From JACQWR01 sp964614365 (GTDB taxonomy: Bacteria > Desulfobacterota > Syntrophia > Syntrophales > JACQWR01), in NCBI GenBank assembly GCA_964614365.1, contig CAZTLA010000168.1, positions 1 to 6,889 on the forward strand: a DNA stretch of 6,889 bases. Reading direction: 5' to 3'. Below, one piece after another: positions 1 to 6,816 of this stretch. The translations under genes and the position numbers were made by a program. The notes beneath the pieces are model-generated. The model ran no database searches. It was not told where the DNA came from and saw only the letters and a program-made list of their open reading frames with translations. Within the stretch, counting starts at the first letter, position 1; every line of letters begins with the position of its first letter.

Positions 1-1033
1 GGTCTTTCCGGGAAAGTCTCTTTCCGTCTTCGACTTTGATGGCTTTCAGCACGCCTCCCCTGGCGACGGTTTCCTGGAACAGCTTGAAGCCGGAGTTCTT
101 TACGATATCCGTCAAATCCCTGAGTTCCATGCCGAACCGAACGTCAGGATTGTCTTTTCCGTAGCGGTTCATGGCATCGTGATAGGTGAGCCGAGGAAAG
201 GGTATCGTTAGTTCCCGGTTCAGACAGGTCCTGAAGAGGTGCTGCATAAGGAGTTCCACGATCCGGATGATGTCGTCCTCGGCGATGAACGACATCTCCA
301 CGTCTATCTGCGTAAATTCTGGCTGGCGGTCCGCGCGCAGGTCTTCGTCGCGGAAGCACCTGACGATCTGGTAGTAACGGTCGAATCCGGAAACCATCAG
401 GAGCTGCTTGAAGATCTGGGGCGACTGGGGCAGGGCGTAAAACATCCCCTTGTTGACGCGGCTGGGAACGAGATAGTCGCGGGCCCCTTCAGGCGTGCTT
501 TTGGTGAGAACGGGGGTTTCCACTTCTATAAAGCCTGCCTGCTGGAAATAGTGCCTGGTTTCGGCAGCGACCTTGCTCCTTAAGATGAGATTCTGCTGGA
601 TCTTGGGACGTCTCAAGTCGATGTAGCGGTATTTGAGGCGTACCGATTCTGCGGTGTCCGTTTCTTCGTCGAGGGGGAAGGGGGGTGTTTTTGCCTCGTT
701 GAGTATCTTTAAATCGTTCACCAGGACTTCGATCTCGCCGGTTTTCAGGGCGGGGTTCTCCATTCCTCCGGGTCTCTTTCGCACCGCGCCGGCAACGGCC
801 AGGACGAACTCGCTCCGTATGGCGTGTGCCTTCGCGTGGACTTCGGGATTTACATCGGGGTTGAAAACAACCTGCGCGATGCCTTCACGGTCCCGCAAGT
901 CCACAAAGATGACGCCGCCGTGGTCCCGACGGCGATGCGCCCATCCCATGAGCACCACTTCTTTCCCTATATCCTCGGCGGTAATACCGCCGCAGTAGTG
1001 CGTTCTCTTTTTTTCGGTAATGAATTCAGCCAC
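1..1033 (-). CDS. aspS: Aspartyl-tRNA synthetase, N-terminal 344 residues (3' end outside window)
   Basis: Class II aminoacyl-tRNA synthetase that attaches aspartate to tRNA in the cytoplasm. The reading frame stays open through base 1, so only the first 344 residues of a protein usually near 590 are present. Visible in order: the N-terminal OB-fold anticodon-binding domain (about residues 11-110, with WAHRRRDHGGVIF at 31-43 and DLRDREG at 45-51); KYRYIDLRRP at 134-143 leading into motif 1; TPEGARDYLVPSR at 180-192; ALPQSPQIFKQ at 200-210; motif 2, FRDEDLRADRQPEFTQID, at 227-244; then the beginning of the bacterial insertion (GAD) domain near residue 290. Motif 3 lies outside the window. The GTG start is chosen because homology to bacterial AspRS begins immediately (HYCG at 12-15) and no better start is nearby. 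It overlaps the end of hisS by 8 bp, and its closest purine-rich site (GAGG) is 12 bases upstream, so translational coupling to hisS is likely. His38 and Gly90 suggest a non-discriminating (Asp/Asn) enzyme. The family is certain; the specificity is inferred. Confidence 0.97.
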   Translation of the reverse strand, partial: MAEFITEKKRTHYCGGITAEDIGKEVVLMGWAHRRRDHGGVIFVDLRDREGIAQVVFNPDVNPEVHAKAHAIRSEFVLAVAGAVRKRPGGMENPALKTGEIEVLVNDLKILNEAKTPPFPLDEETDTAESVRLKYRYIDLRRPKIQQNLILRSKVAAETRHYFQQAGFIEVETPVLTKSTPEGARDYLVPSRVNKGMFYALPQSPQIFKQLLMVSGFDRYYQIVRCFRDEDLRADRQPEFTQIDVEMSFIAEDDIIRIVELLMQHLFRTCLNRELTIPFPRLTYHDAMNRYGKDNPDVRFGMELRDLTDIVKNSGFKLFQETVARGGVLKAIKVEDGKRLSRKD

Positions 1034-2306
1034 GGTGTGTTGGTTCCTCTCCGAATCTGTTTGCGATCGTTTCTTCTATATTTTCGATGGACAGGCTTAC
1101 CTGCGTACTCTCCCGCATGTCCCTGAGTTCGACGTTGCCTGCCGCAAGTTCCCGGTCGCCAAAGATGAGGGCGTAACGACAATCCAGCTTGTTCGCCCTT
1201 TTCATCTGGCTTTTCAGGCTTTTTCCGCCGTAATCCATTTCAGAGGGAATTCCTCGCAATCGCAGGCGATGGCAGAGGCTGAAGGCCCGTTTCTGGGCGT
1301 CGTCGCCAAGTGCGGCGATAAACATATAGGGATGTGCCGCGAAGTCTTCAACCTTTAAAGGTAAAAGAGAGATCAAACGCTCCATGCCGATGGCGAAGCC
1401 GATGCCCGGAATGTCCGGCCCGCCGAGGTCTTTAACGAGACCATCGTATCGTCCACCGCCCACGACGGCATTTTGCGCGCCCAGGAATTCAGTGGTTATC
1501 TCAAAGGTTGTCCGGGTATAGTAATCAAGACCGCGCACCATTGCCGTGTTCACGAAAAAGGAATGACCGAAGTCCGTGAGGGAGGACGTCACCGTCTCGA
1601 AATGTTTTCTGCAACTCTCACAGGCCACATCGATGAGCCGTGGCGCATCGCCCATGATCCGCCGGCAATCGGCGCCCTTGCAGTCAAAAACGCGCAGGGG
1701 ATTGGTGTTGAGGCGGCGCCGGCAATCCTCGCAGAGGCCCTCTTTTCTCCCTTCCAGGAAGGATAAAACGGATTGCCGGAAGGAAGGACGGCACGCTACG
1801 CATCCAAGGGTGTTTATTTCGAGCTTAACATCCGCCAGTCCGAGGTCTTTGAGAAGCTGGAGGAGGAGCATAATAACCTCGGCATCCACGCGAGGATCAT
1901 CGTAGCCGAGATATTCCACATCGATCTGATGAAACTGACGGTACCGGCCTTTTTGCGGTCTTTCCCGCCGGAACATGGGTCCGATGGTGAATAATTTTGC
2001 CCGTGGATCGGCGGCATACAGGGCATGCTCGATATAGGCGCGGATGATGGACGCAGTGGCTTCCGGGCGCAGGGTGAGCGATTCCTCCCCCTGGTCAACA
2101 AACGTGTACATCTCCTTTTCCACGATATCCGTTGCGTCGCCGATGCCCCGTCGAAAGAGATCGGTCTTTTCCAGGACGGGCGTCCGTATCTCCCGGATGC
2201 CGAAATCGGCAAATATCTTACGGACCTTCTCTTCAATAGAACGCCATTTTCCCGCCTCTTCCGGCAGAATATCTTTGAATCCTTTGACCGTGGTAACGCT
2301 GCTCAT
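1026..2306 (-). CDS. hisS: Histidyl-tRNA synthetase
   Basis: Class II synthetase, 426 residues, a normal full length, that charges tRNA(His) in the cytoplasm. Motifs in order: TVKGFKDILP at 6-15; motif 1 region REIRTPVLEKTDLF at 38-51; LTLRPEATAS at 77-86; motif 2, FRRERPQKGRYRQFHQ, at 112-127; the histidine-binding GLDYYT at 259-264 with the preceding Arg258; VVGGGRYDGL at 281-290; motif 3, GIGFAIGMERL, at 301-311; then a C-terminal anticodon-binding domain from about 325. The insertion between motif 2 and the HisA motif carries eight cysteines in four close pairs (169/172, 192/195, 209/214, 229/232), possible metal ligands. The frame stays open to an ATG at 2357, but that would add 17 unconserved residues and has no ribosome binding site. 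The ATG at 2306 has AGG six bases upstream and gives the usual N-terminus, so I chose it. It lies 134 bp downstream of comEC and overlaps aspS; hisS-aspS is a common bacterial gene pair. Confidence 0.97.
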   Translation of the reverse strand: MSSVTTVKGFKDILPEEAGKWRSIEEKVRKIFADFGIREIRTPVLEKTDLFRRGIGDATDIVEKEMYTFVDQGEESLTLRPEATASIIRAYIEHALYAADPRAKLFTIGPMFRRERPQKGRYRQFHQIDVEYLGYDDPRVDAEVIMLLLQLLKDLGLADVKLEINTLGCVACRPSFRQSVLSFLEGRKEGLCEDCRRRLNTNPLRVFDCKGADCRRIMGDAPRLIDVACESCRKHFETVTSSLTDFGHSFFVNTAMVRGLDYYTRTTFEITTEFLGAQNAVVGGGRYDGLVKDLGGPDIPGIGFAIGMERLISLLPLKVEDFAAHPYMFIAALGDDAQKRAFSLCHRLRLRGIPSEMDYGGKSLKSQMKRANKLDCRYALIFGDRELAAGNVELRDMRESTQVSLSIENIEETIANRFGEEPTHRG

Positions 2307-2345
2307 AACATGCCTGTCTTTCGTGTGTTCTCTCTGTGAGGCGGT

Positions 2346-2377
2346 ATTGCCTAACATATACGGCAGTTAAAGGCAAT
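2346..2377. promoter_or_regulatory. Imperfect inverted repeat in the comEC-hisS gap
   Basis: On the plus strand ATTGCCTAAC (2346-2355) is followed by a 10-base loop and GTTAAAGGCAAT (2366-2377). The arms pair over seven plus three bases with a two-base bulge. The element lies 40 bp upstream of the hisS start in a 134-bp gap. On the hisS strand the sequence after the repeat is ACCGCC rather than a run of T, so it does not look like an intrinsic terminator. It could be a hairpin in the hisS leader or an operator close to a hisS promoter. I could not identify a convincing -35/-10 pair here, and the gap is too short for a classic T-box leader. Function is unknown and chance is not excluded. Confidence 0.3.
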
Positions 2378-2440
2378 AAAAATGACGACTCCACAGAAAG
2401 TGAAGCCGCCTGCTGGCAAAGACTGTCAGCCGGGAAACGT

Positions 2441-4951
2441 TTATTCCGGGAAGAGAGTCACGTTCTGTCCCCGGTAAGTATGAACGCTGACCTTTCGGCC
2501 ATCGGTAGAAACAGTCACCGCGCCGTCATGGTCTGTTCTGAGGATGCGAGCGCCAAGCATTCTGTAGCGCCTTAAAACGTCCGGGTGGGGATCGCCGAAG
2601 GTATTGCCCGCCCCGCAACTGACAATGGCAATGCGCGGCGATACCAGCCGGAGGAACGGGATGGCGCTGGATGAATACCCGCCATGGTGAGGCACAAGAA
2701 TGATGTCGCTTTTCAGGTTTTTGCCTTCGCGGACGAGGCGCATTTCCGTCGCGTTCGAGATATCGGACGGCAGCAGAAGGCCGATCTCGCCGTAGATCAG
2801 TTTAATGACGAGAGAACCGTTGTTTACGATATCGAAGTGGTCATACTCTCTGCCCGCAAGGGACGTGCCGGGGTTTAAAATCACGATCCTGACGCTGCCC
2901 GTCTCCATGTCTCCCGTTTTCTCCGTTACCACTTTGTGCGTAACGCCCTTTTTATCTATTTTCCTGATAAAATCCCCATAGAGTTCATGGGGCGACATCT
3001 GCCCGTTCGTCCATACCTCCCTGACGTCGAAGTTATCGAGAATGTACAGGAGTCCTTGAAGATGATCGGGGTGAGGATGCGTGAGGACAAGGACATCTAT
3101 TGTCTTAATCCTTTTTTGCCATAAAAAGGGTGCGATCACGTATCTGCCCGTATCGAAATCCGTATTCGCCAGACCGCCGCCGTCCACGAGCATTTTCTTG
3201 CCGCCGGGGAATTGAACCAGTGTGGCGCCGCCCTGACCCACGTCAATGGCGGTCAAATGAAGATTTTTACCGCGGGTGTCCTTGATATGAAGGTACACGG
3301 CGTGCGCGGCGAAGAAGAGGAGGCAGGCGACGAGGCTAATCGTGATCAGGCGTCCCGTAACCACGGTCCTTTCCGGCTTTTCCTGCCGGAGTGCCGGCAG
3401 TCTAAGATCGATCAGGCGCATGAGCAGGACGATAAAAAGGTAATAGACTGCTATTTCGGGGAGCGTGGGCGTCGTTACGAAAAAAGATCCGCCCGGGATT
3501 GCGGCCAGATAATCCACGATGGAGAGCGATGCGCTCACAAAGGATAGGGCTATTTTCAGCAGGAAAAGCGCAATCACCGGTGACAGGGGAAAAGCAACGA
3601 TGATTGCCAGGCACAGGGGAAGGGCGATTGTCCCAAGCAGCGGTACGACGAGCAGGTTGGCAATAAGCACTATTGTTGATAATCTGTTGAAATACAACGC
3701 GACAATGGGCGCCGTGCCGAGCGTGGCGCCCAGGGATACGGCGATCAGAAGGCAGACACCTGCCAATAACCGGTTAAGACGGGGTTGGGGCGCCTCGTTT
3801 TCCTGGAACCGTTGGAGAAACAAGCGCGATATTCTCGGCGTTATGGTAAAAAGGGAGATAATGGCTGCGAAGGAAAGTTGAAACGAGACGTCGAACAGGG
3901 CCGGGGGATACACGGCGAGAATCACCAGAGCGGAGAGTGCAAGTATGTTGTGGAGATTTCGTTCCTTGTACAGAAGAATGGCCGCGAGCAGTCCCATAGT
4001 CATCAGGGTAGCCCTGATGGCGGGGAAGCTCATGCCGACGATAGAGGCATAAAGCATGACCGGGAGCAGGGCAAAAAATGTTGAGACTTTTGTTATATCA
4101 ATTCTCAGCAGGAGGTATTCAGAACGTTTCAGCAGGAAAGCAATGATAAAAATTGATAATGCGGCAATCGTTCCCACGTGAAAGCCGGAAACGGAGAGGA
4201 TGTGAGACGTGCCCGTCATATTGAAACGATCCCTGACGTTGCGGGGGATATTCTGCTGCTCGCCCAGCGTCAGCGCTTGTATGATTTCTCCCTGCGGAGA
4301 AGGGGAATTGGCGCGGATGAATATTTTGAGCCTGCTTCTAAAATTTTCTATGGTGGAGCGGTAAGAGTTTCCCTGATTTTCACGGAGCAGGATAATTTCC
4401 GAGGGGTTTTTTATGAATCCCCGTACCAGAATATTCCGGTAACGAAGTGATCGTTCATAATCGAATCCCCCGGGATTTTTGAAATTACGGGGAGTTTTCA
4501 GGTTTGTTTTGCACAGTACGTAATCACCGTAGTTGAAGGGGATGTCTATTTTGGCAGAAAGCAGGACAAGACCCTGTACCGGTATATCGGAACCATTTTC
4601 CCGAATCATGCGCGCAGAAACAATCAGCTCTTTCCTGTCGGGGAATATTTTGGGATTCTCACAGATTACGCCTTCAATTTCGATTTTACCCTTGTCGGCA
4701 TGGTTTTTCACATGATCATGAGGCGGTTTCCGGTAGAGATAGAGGCTTATATGGAGAATACCCAGCAAATAAAGGGACACAAGCAGGCAGGGGACAATAA
4801 GGCTCTTGATTTGTTTCATTCTGAATACGAGCAGTAATCCCAGCGTCAAAAACACTCCGGCGAGAAGGGATGCCGGGGGAGGCGCGACGTAACTACCGGT
4901 CACAATCCCTGTAGCGAAGGCTAAAATAAGGGGAGTGAGTGGCTGTTGCAT
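2441..4951 (-). CDS. comEC: ComEC/Rec2 DNA-internalization channel protein
   Basis: Inner-membrane protein of natural transformation that passes incoming single-stranded DNA to the cytoplasm. At 836 residues it is a full-length family member. Order: two or three N-terminal membrane segments (about 5-72); a soluble DUF4131/OB-like region (about 88-190, with GDYV at 142-145 and NPGGFDYERSL at 159-169); the polytopic competence domain (about 222-515) opening with ALTLGEQQNIP at 226-236 and SHILSVSGFHVG at 249-260; a final membrane segment (about 533-555); then a metallo-beta-lactamase-like domain (563-815). That domain has DVGQGGATL at 570-578, LVDGGG at 588-593, the metal-binding THPHPDHLQG at 624-633 (His625, His627, Asp629, His630), LLLPSD at 725-730 and VPHHGGYSSS at 753-762. 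The metal motif is intact, so a nuclease role is plausible but unproven. An in-frame stop lies two codons upstream of the ATG, which fixes the start, although the ribosome binding site is poor (AGG only two bases away). It is transcribed away from a PilS-like kinase, which fits a link to type IV pili. Confidence 0.95.
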   Translation of the reverse strand: MQQPLTPLILAFATGIVTGSYVAPPPASLLAGVFLTLGLLLVFRMKQIKSLIVPCLLVSLYLLGILHISLYLYRKPPHDHVKNHADKGKIEIEGVICENPKIFPDRKELIVSARMIRENGSDIPVQGLVLLSAKIDIPFNYGDYVLCKTNLKTPRNFKNPGGFDYERSLRYRNILVRGFIKNPSEIILLRENQGNSYRSTIENFRSRLKIFIRANSPSPQGEIIQALTLGEQQNIPRNVRDRFNMTGTSHILSVSGFHVGTIAALSIFIIAFLLKRSEYLLLRIDITKVSTFFALLPVMLYASIVGMSFPAIRATLMTMGLLAAILLYKERNLHNILALSALVILAVYPPALFDVSFQLSFAAIISLFTITPRISRLFLQRFQENEAPQPRLNRLLAGVCLLIAVSLGATLGTAPIVALYFNRLSTIVLIANLLVVPLLGTIALPLCLAIIVAFPLSPVIALFLLKIALSFVSASLSIVDYLAAIPGGSFFVTTPTLPEIAVYYLFIVLLMRLIDLRLPALRQEKPERTVVTGRLITISLVACLLFFAAHAVYLHIKDTRGKNLHLTAIDVGQGGATLVQFPGGKKMLVDGGGLANTDFDTGRYVIAPFLWQKRIKTIDVLVLTHPHPDHLQGLLYILDNFDVREVWTNGQMSPHELYGDFIRKIDKKGVTHKVVTEKTGDMETGSVRIVILNPGTSLAGREYDHFDIVNNGSLVIKLIYGEIGLLLPSDISNATEMRLVREGKNLKSDIILVPHHGGYSSSAIPFLRLVSPRIAIVSCGAGNTFGDPHPDVLRRYRMLGARILRTDHDGAVTVSTDGRKVSVHTYRGQNVTLFPE

Positions 4952-4963
4952 GACCTAAATTCG

Positions 4964-4991
4964 TTAGCAATAATTTGGTGAATATTATACT
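4964..4991 (+). promoter_or_regulatory. Candidate promoter for the sensor kinase
   Basis: TTAGCA (4964-4969), 16 bases, then TATACT (4986-4991) resembles a sigma-70 promoter with four of six matches at -35 and five of six at -10. Transcription would begin near 4998, leaving a leader of about 28 bases before the preferred TTG start. The position is sensible and the region is AT-rich compared with the flanking genes, but the -35 is weak and the assignment comes from motif reading only. Confidence 0.4.
4984..4989 (-). promoter_or_regulatory. Candidate -10 box for comEC, overlapping the kinase -10
   Basis: Read on the minus strand this is a perfect TATAAT, 32 bp upstream of the comEC ATG. No good -35 hexamer lies at 16-18 bp (the sequence there reads ACCTAT or similar), so either an activator is needed or the match is fortuitous in AT-rich sequence. 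It overlaps the plus-strand candidate -10 at 4986-4991 by four bases, so the two promoters could not both be occupied by polymerase at once. Confidence 0.35.
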
Positions 4992-5013
4992 ATCTACCGG
5001 TCCATAATAGGTG

Positions 5014-5019
5014 AAGGAG
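5014..5019 (+). promoter_or_regulatory. Shine-Dalgarno site that favours a TTG start for the kinase
   Basis: AAGGAG lies six bases before the TTG at 5026-5028, an ideal spacing. The upstream in-frame GTG at 5011 has only a poor AATAG-type sequence before it and would place this strong site inside the coding region. The TTG is therefore the more likely initiation codon. Confidence 0.65.
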
Positions 5020-5025
5020 CTGGTC

Positions 5026-6726
5026 TTGAACGAAGTCTTTTTCCCCGATCCCGGAAGTCCGATAAAGAGACTGCGAATCTTGCTGATCTCGCGAGTGGCG
5101 ATAGTTTCCTGCTTACTGGTCATTTCCCTTTTCAGTGAGATCAAGGGAGCAGGAATATGGCCTGGGAAGTCCTTTTCCTTCTTTTACCTCATTATCTTCC
5201 TCGTGTATATTCTTTCTCTCGCATACGGGGTACTTTTTAAGTTTCTCGATAATGTGCGCGTTTTTGTTTACCTGCAGAATATCTGCGACGTATTGCTGAT
5301 TACCGCCTTGGTATACGTTACCGGAGGGGCACACAGTATCTATAGCGTTTTTTACCCCCTCGTAATCATTTATCCCGTACTATTCTTGGGACGAAACAGC
5401 GGCATACTTATCGCCTCTGGCTGCAGTGTGCTCTATGGTTTGATGCTGGGACTGGAATTGTATGGTGTCATTCACCCCGCAGGAACTTTTGCCGGTGACT
5501 ATCCATTGGAGCCCGGATATTTCTATTCGAGAATTCTTACTCACGTGCTTTCTTTTTACACCACGGCATTCTTAGCACGTTTCGTTGTGGAGCAGGAAAA
5601 AAAGGCACGGGTACTGCTTGAAGAAAAGGAAAATGCCTTTGGTCAGCTCGACCAACTGCATCGGAGCATTATTGAATCCGTTGACGCCGGTATTATTACC
5701 ATAAATCTTCAGGGGAGGGTAAAATCATTCAACAGAGCCGCCGGGGAGATTACCGGTTATACATCGGCAGAAGTGGAAAACAGAAACATTGGCGACATCT
5801 TCCCCGGCTTCAAACCGGCGCCGGAAAGGATCAACCGGTCAAATGGTCGTTCGTTAACGAAAAGGCGGGTTGAAATTACCGTTCCCGGGAAGAATGACAA
5901 TAATGTATTATTAGGCTGTTCCGTATCCCCCCTCAAGGATAACAAAGAACGACACATCGGAGAAATCATTATTTTCCGGGATATGACGGCAATAAAAGAA
6001 ATGGAAGACAATCTGGATAAAAGCCGCCGGCTCGCCTTTATTGGAGAAATGGCGGCAAGCCTTGCCCACGAGATCCGTAACCCCCTGGCTTCTATCAGCG
6101 GCTCGATCCAGGTCCTGCAAAAAGGACTTGATTTGAATGAAACAGACGAGAAACTGATGCAGATCATTCTCAGAGGCAAGGATCAGTTGGAGATTTTTAT
6201 GAAAGATTTTCTTTTTCTTGCCAGGCCTCATTCCAACGTCTATGAAAAAACGGACCTGAAGGAAGTCATAGATGATGCGATTGAATCTGTGCGCTACGGG
6301 CAGGATTGGAATGAGAGCATTGAAGTGGTGTGGGAACTCCTGACACCCGCCACGACGATTGAGGTAAATCGGGCGGAAATTCGACAGGTAATGTGGAACC
6401 TGTTGCTGAATGCCGTACAGTCGATGCCTGACGGAGGAAGACTGACTATTGCGGTTAGCCGCATGACTCTTCCGGGGAGGGATTCGGACGAGTATATGGA
6501 AATACGGATCAGTGACAATGGCATGGGGATCGATGAAAAAGATCTCAAGAAAATATTTGAACCTTTTTACACAACAAAGGAAAGAGGAACGGGCCTCGGT
6601 TTAGCTGTTGTGAGCAGGATTATAGAAGGGCATTGCGGTAAAATACGCATGGAGAGCCGTCTCACTGAAGGAACGACTTGCATCGTATGGCTGCCGTTGA
6701 CGGTACATATGAATAGCGAAGAATAA
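5026..6726 (+). CDS. PilS-like membrane PAS sensor histidine kinase
   Basis: Two-component sensor kinase of 566 residues from the TTG start (571 if the GTG at 5011 is used; positions here count from the TTG). It opens with a short cytoplasmic stretch containing EVFFPDPGSP, followed by about six hydrophobic segments between residues 17 and 187 with very short connecting loops and no sizeable periplasmic domain. Next come a short charged linker, possibly coiled coil (about 190-212), a PAS domain (about 210-325), a HisKA dimerization domain with the phosphorylated histidine in SLAHEIRNPLASI (His348), and a HATPase domain with N box WNLLLNAVQSMPDGG (457-471), G1 DNGMGI (497-502), F box FEPFYTTK (511-518) and G2 GTGLGLAVV (521-529). 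All catalytic boxes are intact. The six-segment/PAS/NtrB-type layout and the neighbouring regulator resemble PilS, which in Pseudomonas senses pilin in the membrane. The PilS assignment is inferred, since no pilin gene is in the window and other NtrB-type sensors share this design. Confidence 0.92.
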   Translation: MNEVFFPDPGSPIKRLRILLISRVAIVSCLLVISLFSEIKGAGIWPGKSFSFFYLIIFLVYILSLAYGVLFKFLDNVRVFVYLQNICDVLLITALVYVTGGAHSIYSVFYPLVIIYPVLFLGRNSGILIASGCSVLYGLMLGLELYGVIHPAGTFAGDYPLEPGYFYSRILTHVLSFYTTAFLARFVVEQEKKARVLLEEKENAFGQLDQLHRSIIESVDAGIITINLQGRVKSFNRAAGEITGYTSAEVENRNIGDIFPGFKPAPERINRSNGRSLTKRRVEITVPGKNDNNVLLGCSVSPLKDNKERHIGEIIIFRDMTAIKEMEDNLDKSRRLAFIGEMAASLAHEIRNPLASISGSIQVLQKGLDLNETDEKLMQIILRGKDQLEIFMKDFLFLARPHSNVYEKTDLKEVIDDAIESVRYGQDWNESIEVVWELLTPATTIEVNRAEIRQVMWNLLLNAVQSMPDGGRLTIAVSRMTLPGRDSDEYMEIRISDNGMGIDEKDLKKIFEPFYTTKERGTGLGLAVVSRIIEGHCGKIRMESRLTEGTTCIVWLPLTVHMNSEE

Positions 6727-6730
6727 TGAG

Positions 6731-6778
6731 TCCCTCGTGGATCAATGGTATTTGCCGTAAAGGTTCGCCTGTGAGGGA
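6731..6778. repeat. Inverted repeat in the kinase-regulator gap
   Basis: TCCCTC (6731-6736) is complementary to GAGGGA (6773-6778). In RNA the stem could extend four more positions, three of them G-U wobbles, enclosing a loop of about 28 bases. It starts four bases after the kinase stop in a 90-bp gap and has no run of T after it, so it is unlikely to be a strong terminator. It could modulate mRNA stability or the kinase-to-regulator ratio. The arms are short and may be coincidental. Confidence 0.25.
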
Positions 6779-6816
6779 GGATTCACCGGGATTTTCGGTT
6801 TTCAGGGAGAAGGATA

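Noticed and set aside
239..583. Open frame of 114 codons on the plus strand
   Set aside because: It lies entirely antisense to conserved aspS motifs and shows no recognisable domain or ribosome binding site.
1814..2236. Open frame of 140 codons on the minus strand
   Set aside because: It is a frame-shifted shadow of hisS, whose own frame contains all class II motifs.
2307..2357. N-terminal extension of HisRS to the ATG at 2357
   Set aside because: The extra 17 residues are polar and unlike HisRS N-termini, and no ribosome binding site precedes that ATG.
2307..2440. T-box riboswitch upstream of hisS
   Set aside because: The gap is too short and I found no terminator/antiterminator pair or recognisable T-box sequence.
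2430..2454. TTCCCGG repeated at the comEC stop as a possible terminator
   Set aside because: The two copies are direct repeats, not inverted, so they cannot form a hairpin, and no T-run follows.
4935..4950. Sigma-54-like GG...GC element (TGGCTGTTGCA)
   Set aside because: The GG and GC pairs are too close together for a -24/-12 promoter, and the site lies inside the comEC coding region.
5757..6179. Open frame of 140 codons antisense to the kinase
   Set aside because: It covers the PAS and HisKA coding region on the opposite strand; its serine-rich composition is typical of a shadow frame.
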